Assembly (NCBI GenBank): GCA_016648135.1
Contig: JADDOH010000133.1
Location: forward strand, 186,001 to 250,000
DNA: 64,000 nt
Reading direction: 5' to 3'
From: Agrypnia vestita
Lineage: Eukaryota; Arthropoda; Insecta; Trichoptera; Phryganeidae
The notes under the pieces: model-generated
Seen by the model: the letters and a program-made list of their open reading frames with translations, nothing else
Told to the model about the DNA's origin: nothing
Databases searched by the model: none
Shown: piece by piece, positions 56,560 to 64,000 of the stretch
Position numbering within the stretch: position 1 is the first letter of the stretch
How the letters are laid out: each line of letters opens with the position of its first letter
Made by a program: the position numbers and the translations under genes

Positions 56560-58360
56560 GTATTAATATTATTTTAAAAGTTCGTAGAAATTAGCTTGTT
56601 TCACACGTGCTTTCTGATTTCTTCGTCCAAAGTAAATAACGATTAAAGCTAATATTTCCACTACAATGATAGAGATATTGATATTTGATAGATGTTTTAA
56701 CATTTTTTATAAAAATAAATTATACATAAACAGTACGTACATTTTTTGTTTTAAGGTTAAAATCTTAGATAAGTATATATCACATATATGTATATATAAT
56801 AAATTTAACGTTTTTACGCGACAAACGTAGATACTAAAAAAAAACATTAAAGAAAAATTTATCTCAAAGGGTTAGCTAAAAAACCATCACCCACGCGGCA
56901 TTACTCTCAGTCTCTTCTTTGATTAAACACCAAACATCCGACGACACGCCACAGACGCCGCCGCACAGTGCGCTAAGTAATAAAAGTGCAGCAATATTTC
57001 GTCCAATTCGCCAAAGCAGAGGAACCGGCCGAACGGAATGAAAGCAGAGTGGTCCGGTAATAGAGAAATATCACCTCTGTGGATAGGTGGGCGCCCCCCT
57101 CCCCCGGGCCACGTAGTCCGGGAGGTACAAAAGGGCGGCCACGCTCCGGAAAACCAAAAGTACGGCGGTAAAAAGATTTCCAATGATTTCAGATTAAAAT
57201 GTTCTGCAGGGTCGAAAAATATTACCGCTAGTGTTCGAATAGAGCGGGACTATTATCAATTTAGATAAAAAAAATATACGTATAAAGGGTGTAACACACT
57301 TCGATAAGGTTTAATGGGAGGATTTTATACGTTAAATTCTGAAATGTTTGAGCTGTATACGTTTTTTATTATCGAAATCCTACTGCTTTAGGCGCGTTGG
57401 GGGTGAAATTTAGTTTGTAGCGAAATGCGCGCGTATCACTTGATGAAAGTTTTCACACCATAAAGTTAGCCGTCAAAGTGAGTAAAGTGTGTATAATTAA
57501 TATATTGGCTACGTTCAGTTGTAAGCGAGCCAGACTGCGGACGTAATAGGGACAAGGTGACATGCGCATAATGTCCAGCTGTTCCAACGCAAGGTATACA
57601 TGCGAACTGTTTTACGTGATATCTCAACAAAGTTTTTTCACAAAACATTAATATCATGGAAAAATCAATGGAAATAGATGTAATTCATGAAGAATAATTG
57701 ACTCGATATTATTTAGATATAATTTTTGTAATATCTCTGATACTGGATTAAAAAAAATATATTTATTTCTTAACAGTTAAAGAATCGTATTTAATATCTT
57801 ACCTCACTTTTTTCACTCCGATTTATTTAACTCCAAGTATTCGTGGAAACCCCAACATTTTTAGATATGCCAAAGAAGTATAACTTCTTACGCGCATACA
57901 AAAGAACACGAACCCATTTTTTTTATTTTTCATCAAACGGCCATCAACGGGTTGTTATTGACTCTGAATGACACATAAAAGTCCATAGACCCGACTCAAC
58001 CAGTGATTGTTACGCATCGTTATTGAATCCGGCAAGTCACACACTTTTTCGGATAAGTCAAATTTTCAGATAAGTCAAAATCACTGCGGGAAAATTTCTC
58101 GAACCAATCCAAATTTTTAAAATGTCACTTCTGAAGGTGATTGCTTTAAATTCCGATCGAAAGTGAAAATAAATTGCCAACAGGTTTATGTTCTTCTGAA
58201 GTTTGACAGCTCGTCGTTTTGTTTTTGGATTTCACTTACTTTTTGTTCAAAACAACAAATCTACAACCTGATTTTCAATAAATGGCAGCAAAATAAGTCT
58301 TTATGTTTTGTAGATACGGAATGTAATCTAATTTTCTTATTAAAAAGACTTACGAGCATT
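56560..58360. other. non-coding with GC-rich island
   Basis: A GC-rich segment at 56920-57160 (GGCGCCCCCCTCCCCCGGGC region) lies in AT-rich DNA. Opposing frames there (56923-57183, 57038-57268) have no domain. The rest shows nothing recognisable. Confidence 0.35.
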
Positions 58361-58364
58361 ATAC

Positions 58365-58555
58365 AGGGGGTGCCAAAAAAATGTAGACGCGCTTTAAAAA
58401 AATAATAATTCACTTAAAAGTTGTGGCAAACTTTGATATACTATTGATTAACCACGACCATAAATATATGATATTAGGTCATAGTTGCTTGAACATTTTC
58501 GATTCATAATCAAGGCGCGAATATAGTCCAGCGATATTTTAACAATAATTAAAAA
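58365..58555 (-). repeat. MITE-like repeat related to 10395 and 36495
   Basis: Plus strand begins CAGGGGGTGCCAAAAAAATG. Reversed, the segment GTTCAAGCAACTATGACCTA matches 10415 and 36570. Ends not defined. Confidence 0.6.
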
Positions 58556-58559
58556 AAAA

Positions 58560-59150
58560 AATAACGTTTAATTATAATTATAATTGGGGATTTAACTTTG
58601 CAAGAATGAATGCAAGAGATATGCATATGAAATGTGCGAGAGTGACGACATACTTCCGCTGTGATCCAATCCTCTCTCCTCTCTTGCGGTGTGTATACAT
58701 TTTTTCGGCCACCTCTGTATGTACACGCAAACCTCCGTTAAATGATAATTTTTTTATCCGCCCTAGACACCGTAATACAGACGTCTCGCGTCTCATTATC
58801 ATTATATTTAACGATGCGCGCTGAAATCTCCCAGCGTCTGAAAACCCGGGACCGCGCGCTCCAAATTAATTACGGCCAAATTGCTTCCTGCAAGGGAAGT
58901 CCAAAAAATATAAAAGGAAAGTAGAGTGTAATGTACCAATTCCGTCGTAATGAAGCGAGACAACGCCGGACGGGAGCCGGGAATAATAAAAGGCGGGGCC
59001 CATCTGCCGGGCGAGAACTCCACCTGAGAACTGAGAACTGAGAACTGCGTCGTCCATTCCTCTGATACTTCTATTGGCCGTGAGTTATGCTACAATTATT
59101 CCCGGCCATTGCCATTGCACGGGAAACTCGTCCGAGCGGTGACTCTTAAC
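58560..59150. other. GC-rich repeat-free island
   Basis: Mixed sequence with GC-rich phrases (58840-59140) and a triple AACTGAGAACTGAGAACTG direct repeat near 59028. No domain in any frame. Possibly regulatory. Confidence 0.35.
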
Positions 59151-59156
59151 TGTTGA

Positions 59157-59230
59157 ATATATTTATTTATCTTATTTAACGCCTTTTAGGGCTTTTACAA
59201 ATAACATAGGTAAGGTATTACGATATCAAG
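59157..59230 (-). repeat. 3' end of CR1-like LINE
   Basis: On the minus strand GTAAAAGCCCTAAAAGGCGT then TAAATAAGATAAATAAATAT. This is the same hairpin-plus-tail that ends the element at 11826-14207. Only the 3' tip is recognisable. Confidence 0.75.
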
Positions 59231-59304
59231 CAATAGCATAAGCTACAGTATGCAGGCATTAGTGCCAAATATTTTCTGTATTTAGGTTAGTTATAAATTA
59301 CATC

Positions 59305-59375
59305 TGATGATAAGAGGGACTGATCCTCTCGAAACTATAGTCGTTTTAAATGTAACTCAACGTGTGTGCATTACA
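59305..59375 (+). repeat. GAAAC-hairpin repeat fragment
   Basis: CTGATGATAAGAGGGACTGA then TCCTCTCGAAACTATAGTCG, followed by AACGTGTGTGCATTA as at 14345. AGAGG/CCTCT pairs. Confidence 0.65.
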
Positions 59376-59444
59376 AATAGTTGGATTATAAGCTTATTAT
59401 ACGTTCAACATGACTTCTCACCGATCCATTACAGACAGCATCAC

Positions 59445-59540
59445 ATTCTATCCTAAATTGTTCATTTTTCAATCAATCGTACACATGCGCTTAAGAGATC
59501 GCATTTCCACAGCAATCAGTCTACATTCGTTCTGTTATAA
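59445..59540 (-). pseudogene. RTE-like LINE fragment
   Basis: AAGAGATCGCATTTCCACAG then CAATCAGTCTACATTCGTTCTG matches 26528-26570 of the RTE-like element (same orientation). Upstream TTGTTCATTTTTCAATCAAT corresponds to 26481-26500. Short and decayed. Confidence 0.75.
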
Positions 59541-59589
59541 AATTAATATATAAACAGGAGCTCTGTATTCCAGACAACATAAATGGGAG

Positions 59590-59935
59590 ACGTCAAACTC
59601 TTAGGTCAGCGTCTACTTCAGCGTTGGGAAGGGTTGTGGAACCGGCAAAACTAGGTTCAGCGAACGGGCATTTGCGGTGGCGGGCCCCAAAGCGTGGAAC
59701 TATTTGCCCTCCCTGATAAGAAAAACGGATTCAGAAACTTTATTTAAGAAAAGATTTAAAACGCACTTGTTTACAAAATCTTTCGCAGAACCTTTTTAAT
59801 ATTTTTAATTTTCTTTTACTATTTTATGCTTTGAGCTGTTTTTTATTCTATGATTTTAGTATGTAAGAGTTGTTTGTGTGTAAAGCGCCCTTGAGGTGAA
59901 ATTTTTCACAAAAAGGGCGCTATATAAATAATCCA
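59590..59935 (+). mobile_element. 3' end of an L2-type LINE
   Basis: The plus frame 59650-59799 reads TRFSERAFAVAGPKAWNYLP then SLIRKTDSETLFKKRFKTHLF. This is the characteristic C-terminal tail of L2/CR1-group reverse transcriptases, and it ends at TAA. The 3' UTR ends in AGCGCCCTT...AAGGGCGCT (a stem-loop) and GGGCGCTATATAAATAA, the usual L2 terminus. Everything upstream of the tail is missing (5' truncation). Confidence 0.85.
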
Positions 59936-59939
59936 ATAG

Positions 59940-60525
59940 TATTAATATATAGTAACGAGACGTGTATTTTTATTTAAAATTAAATTTGTGGAATTCATAT
60001 TTTTGCCTTTAACATAAACCGAATATTTTGAGAACAAGTAAGATACGGTTAACGTCAGCCATTTTCGACTTAGCACCGTTCACGTACATCGTATACGTTA
60101 CATTAATGTCTGCGCTACCTCTCACAGAATACAATCGGACACGCTGGTGTGTTTTGGTTACCGGTGTTAACTGAGAAAAATATTTTTCATATATTTTCAG
60201 ATCAAAGCGGAAAACACCGAACCCAACGAGACAGTTAAAATGAATGAAGAAATAATACCCCAAGCTATTTCACGTAGACGTTTTATCTTGTAGACCCGAA
60301 TGGTCCCCTAGGAAAAACAGAATATTTGATATTTAGATCAAACTGAATTATTTACTGTTATTGTTTTTGGATTTCTTTGGCGCGAGTTTTGTTTATCACC
60401 ATTTTCATAAACTTGACACGGTATAATTTAGAAAGATTAAATAAAATTTTAATAATTTCGGTGTACGATTTATGTGTCTATTGTATTTCGTAACTCAATT
60501 CTGGTTATTTTGTAAAATATTTGTA
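59940..60525. other. non-coding stretch
   Basis: No gene or repeat recognised. The 84-codon minus frame at 60009-60263 has no family feature. Confidence 0.3.
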
Positions 60526-60529
60526 ATTT

Positions 60530-60830
60530 TTTAAATATATTTATTAATTAACGCCTTATAGGGCTTTTACAATAGATACAATAGGTACATACTCAGAATA
60601 TATATAGATAGTTTAAAGAGAAAAAAACAATAACATAATAATGAAATAAAGAGAAAAGAAAATACTTAAAATATAGACACAAATATATAAAGATAAATAT
60701 AATATAAAGTAAAAAGCAAGTATGTACATAAAAAGCAGAAGCATAAGAAAAACATAATATAATAGAAATTTAAAAACAAAAAAGTATTAACGTAGAGTGA
60801 AAAGTAATAAAAAAAGAGAAATAAAGTGCT
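60530..60830 (-). repeat. 3' end of CR1-like LINE with A-rich tract
   Basis: On the minus strand GTAAAAGCCCTATAAGGCGT then TAATTAATAAATATAT closes the segment at 60532-60575, as in 11826-14207. The adjacent A-rich sequence to 60830 resembles the A-rich 3' UTR of that element but cannot be aligned by eye with confidence. Confidence 0.65.
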
Positions 60831-60999
60831 TGTACTTAAATATAATTTTGTTTTCTTGTCATCTATTAATTTAATAAGAATTTTGAAACTATTAAACATA
60901 CTTTTAAAGAGAAAATTATTAAAAGTATTTTTACTCATTTGCCCTGGGCTTTCATATAAAAAGACATCCATACAAGTTTTTCGTATAAATAACTTCGTC

Positions 61000-62270
61000 T
61001 CTGTGAGAATATTGTCAAAATTGTGGTAAAATAATTTTTATCAATATAAATAAGTTGTGATAGGAAAAGTAATTTTTTCTTAAATATATAAATTTAAAAA
61101 AAAACTTTCACATAATAATAATTATTAAAAAAAAAAACTTATTTTAATATCTATGATATTGCATGTACTTTATCTAAACTGTCATGGACGTCATACTTTT
61201 ATTATCATGAACACGTTTGTGCTTTATTTTATTTTATTTTTTATTCAATAGATCGTCAACTGACTGGTATTGAATCTGATATATAGACCTAGGGTGATAT
61301 TAGAGTACAGTGAAGTGGGACCCACTACAGACCCAGGGCCGTTCTACGAGCAAAAGCTCCCGTATCGGCCGTACACTTTCGCCATCCAGTTTGGCATTGT
61401 TTTAATGCTAAAGCAGCTTCCTCGCTACGCCGCTGATGATGCAAGCACTCGTGCGACGCGGCGAGGAAACTGCACTAACCACTTCACTGTCTCTGGGGTG
61501 CGTTACGAAAAACAATTTATTCAAAGAAAATATATTGTAATACAGATATTAGAGTACCAAGAATAAATGTATCTTTTTTACTATTCTATCTTCACTCATC
61601 CGATTCACAAAAATCAAATTAAATCACTACCATGTCTTATCACGCGGAACACGCAAGCCTATACGTTCAGCTGAGGACAGTCGATAGTTCCGTTTATTAA
61701 TTTGTGTAAAAAGAGAAAGTCTTTCACTATTCAAGATGTCAGGTATACTATAAACCGGTTGGCCATTTAAATGCTTTGGCAACAGTGCTGTCAACTAACT
61801 TAAGCCGGCGACTGTATATATTCCGTCCACCCAAACAAATCATGTCGCATTATCCAAAAGTTACATAGCTTCGTGGACTACTTGGAGAAGGGTCAAAACG
61901 TAAATGTTGGAAAGAGCACAGATGAACACGGAGTGTAATAATCTGGTAAATGTGTTTTATTTCGGGTCTCCCTGCTCCCCACACGAGGGTAGCTGTACAA
62001 ACGGCGGGGTGTCGTGCTAATTCAAGAGCCGCCTTCCAGCCATTACGACGCATGAATTCACAATCGGCAAACGTCAGGAATGTCCGGCGGCAGACGGGGT
62101 GGGTATTTCTGGACGCAGACTGCGGGGGGCGGGGGAGGCAGCCTTACCTGTGCGAGGGTAGTTTGACTCGGCGGCCGGAAATAGGAAGCTATGCTCGATA
62201 AATTAGAGAAAGGTAAAAAAAAAACTTGAACTGAACTTTGTCGAGCTTATACGCCCGTGTGCCTATGGAA
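61000..62270. other. non-coding with an inverted-repeat remnant
   Basis: TACAGTGAAGTGGGACCCAC (61300) and ACCACTTCACTGTCTC (61481) are inverted relatives, as are TTCCTCGCTACGCCGC and GCGGCGAGGAA. This suggests an old roughly 200-bp MITE at 61300-61495 without clear target duplication. A GC-rich patch lies at 61970-62180. No gene supported. Confidence 0.4.
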
Positions 62271-62279
62271 AGTTGGCGG

Positions 62280-62460
62280 TCCTCGTAGCCCAGTGGACAC
62301 GGCACTAGCGCCTCATACCGAGGGTTTCGGATTCGATTCCTGGCGAGGTCACAATTAATCTACACGTTTTACTCAATCCTGTTTTTTTTTATGTTAACCT
62401 TTCAGAAATTGGGCCTCTTGGCCTATTGGCATTGGCATATTAATATAAAAATAAAACTAA
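62280..62460 (+). repeat. tRNA-derived SINE, family C
   Basis: The head TCCTCGTAGCCCAGTGGACA has a good A box (TAGCCCAGTGG). The B-box region is GGATTCGATTCC. GTCCTCG and CGAGGTC pair at six of seven acceptor positions. The anticodon stem is poor and the sequence runs into a T-run and AT-rich tail, so a SINE or tRNA pseudogene is likelier than a working tRNA. Confidence 0.7.
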
Positions 62461-62939
62461 AAATATATTTCAAAATATCATACAAACATACTTTATAATA
62501 GAAAATTTCGCATCCTCCTAGTCTAAGTATGACAAATCGAAAATTTTCATTTGTAATTTTTATTTATAATTCATAATGTGTGACACTTTGAGACAATGCT
62601 ATTTTAGTTGATGTAGTAAATTTTCGTATGTATATCTAATCATGGGATGATCAAAATCTAATCTCGGGATTCCAATTTTGGCTCGGGATTGGATTCACTA
62701 CCGACGGATCACCTCCTATAATTGGTTTAATCAACGGATTTGTGTCCTCGGTCAAGATGATAAATTCGATATTAACGAGATAGTCCACTGATTTACTCGT
62801 ATACGAGAGGTGCATGCATTGAAATCGTCAAAAACGCGATGGACCAAGTCGTAAAAATTAACAAACTCATTTGAAATCGCTCACAAAAATCAAGGAAAAT
62901 TTGCGAAAAAATGAATGCAAATCATTTGATGCTACATTT

Positions 62940-63935
62940 AACAAAGGCAGGGTTAGTTCTTTGGTTAATACTAAGAGTGTGATAAAAAGTGAGAAGATGA
63001 TGACGAATGAAAAAGTGTGGGATGTACAAGGAATAGGATATATGGATCGGATTTTCTCACTGCGGCAGATGATGGGAAAGTTTTAGGCTGAGGATCAAAA
63101 ACTTTGTTCGTTTGTGTATACACAAAAAGCGTACTGGTAAGCTCCTACAGGCAACAGCGTTCAGATTGTCTGTATTCGGGAGGTAATGCTTGTGTAAGAA
63201 TTAATGGAGCATTCACGCCATGATTTGATATTGCAAAAGTGTCAAACGGAGATGTCACTATTAATTTTCTACTCGTACAACTGTATGAAGGAACTAAAGA
63301 AACTTAAAGCGATAATGAACGAATTCAACATATACATACCTACCAACAATATGCGGCTGAAGCAGTACTAGTAGCTTATAGCGAAGCTGATCTGCAGTGC
63401 CTGGCGACAGCAATGTTCGATGTAGTATGGATAGTGAACTTCTGATGAATGTTCGTTAGCGAGTTGACAATAATGGTGTTCGAGAGAGAGGAAAAAGTGA
63501 CTAGGCTTGATGTCCTGGTAACGAATGAATGCTTAGAACAAGTGAACGAGTTTGTGTATCCGGGAAGTATATATTTAACTGAGGACGACAAGGCTGAGAA
63601 GTATATCGAGAGGTGGGTGACCACGGAAAATAATGCAAATTTGCCATATAGAAGAGAAGCCTAGGATTGGCAAAAAATTAACTATATGATCAGATGAGTA
63701 CAATGGTCAAATCGCAGATGAGCAGAATCGATATGTTCAAACAAAAATGTATGAAGAAAAATATTATTTAATAAGTGTACATATATATATAATGTTTCTA
63801 ATATTAGCTAATGATAAACAATTATGTATCATTAACTAAATAAAGATATATAAAAAAAAAAAAAAATCCTAGAGCGTGCTCGTTTGAATGTGGTTAAAGC
63901 AAAAGCGGTGTGCCAGGATATAATTGTGGGCGTTT
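62940..63935 (+). pseudogene. RTE-like LINE, decayed copy with insertion
   Basis: Fragments in the plus direction follow the order of the protein at 26146-27906. They are NEKVWDVQGIGYMDRIFSLR (about 63004), QKLCSFVYTQKAY, NCMKELKKLK, VFEREEKVTRLDVLVTNECL then EQVNEFVYPGS (63478-63570), and finally NVVKAKAVCQD (about 63888). Many stops and frameshifts are present. Sequence at 63690-63860 ending in an A-run is unrelated and splits the last block off, suggesting a later poly(A)-tailed insertion. No product expected. Confidence 0.85.
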
Positions 63936-64000
63936 TATTTTAAATGTATTTTTTTATTTTATTTATTTATTTGGAAATATTACAGGTACAAGTAAGTAAT

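Noticed and set aside
62280..62352. Possible tRNA gene with six of seven acceptor pairs
   Set aside because: The anticodon arm is not convincing and it runs into a SINE-like tail; kept only as a tRNA-derived repeat.

Overview
The window looks like AT-rich, repeat-dense insect DNA, most likely from a moth or butterfly. The evidence is two mariner copies, CR1-, RTE- and L2-type LINE remains, several tRNA-derived SINE families and many short inverted-repeat elements (MITEs). The order-level assignment is an inference. No bacterial or viral gene organisation is present.

Only one host gene is clearly supported: a minus-strand LAR-type receptor tyrosine phosphatase (type IIa RPTP: Drosophila Lar; vertebrate PTPRF/PTPRD/PTPRS). 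Two consecutive exons of its second immunoglobulin domain are present. The 5' half-Ig2 exon is at 36235-36429 and the 3' half-Ig2 exon is at 20088-20198. Their splice phases and reading frames join exactly. No Ig1 or Ig3 exon was found, so nearly the whole window appears to be Lar intron: more than 27 kb upstream, about 16 kb between the two exons, and 20 kb downstream.

The most unusual feature is at 35087-36429. The 5' half-Ig2 exon is tandemly repeated with a 216-bp period: four near-identical copies, one degenerate copy, one further good copy and a stub. Copies are separated by 22 bases that start with a consensus donor (GTGAGT) and end in AG. That spacer is too short to be spliced but stays in frame. 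The array sits at the exon junction that in vertebrate type IIa RPTPs hosts the alternatively spliced mini-exon meA. Copies alternate between Cys and Ser at the canonical Ig cysteine.

Layout from left to right. 1-8 kb: repeat copy, mariner 1 (frameshifted), a perfect 22-bp palindrome, a TA-flanked MITE with an RTE fragment inside, a long hairpin at 5.7 kb, two SINEs. 8-11 kb: a GC-rich island, then a foldback repeat. 11.8-14.2 kb: 5'-truncated CR1-like LINE. 16.1-16.3 kb: a dense cluster of heat-shock-element pentamers. 17.8 kb: MITE with 7-bp target duplications. 19.5 kb: foldback element. 20.1 kb: Lar exon. 23.5 kb: 33-bp minisatellite. 24.7-25.3 kb: SINEs. 26.1-27.9 kb: RTE-like reverse transcriptase with an open 586-codon frame. 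31.5 kb: a CCAAT/TATA/initiator promoter on the plus strand. 35.1-36.4 kb: exon array. 37.8-38.8 kb: TTAA-flanked element. 42.1 kb: second 7-bp-duplication MITE. 47.3-48.6 kb: mariner 2 nested in a palindromic element. 53-63.9 kb: further MITEs, SINEs, LINE 3' ends and a decayed RTE copy.

All calls come from reading the sequence by eye. Identities, ends of old repeats and family names are approximate.
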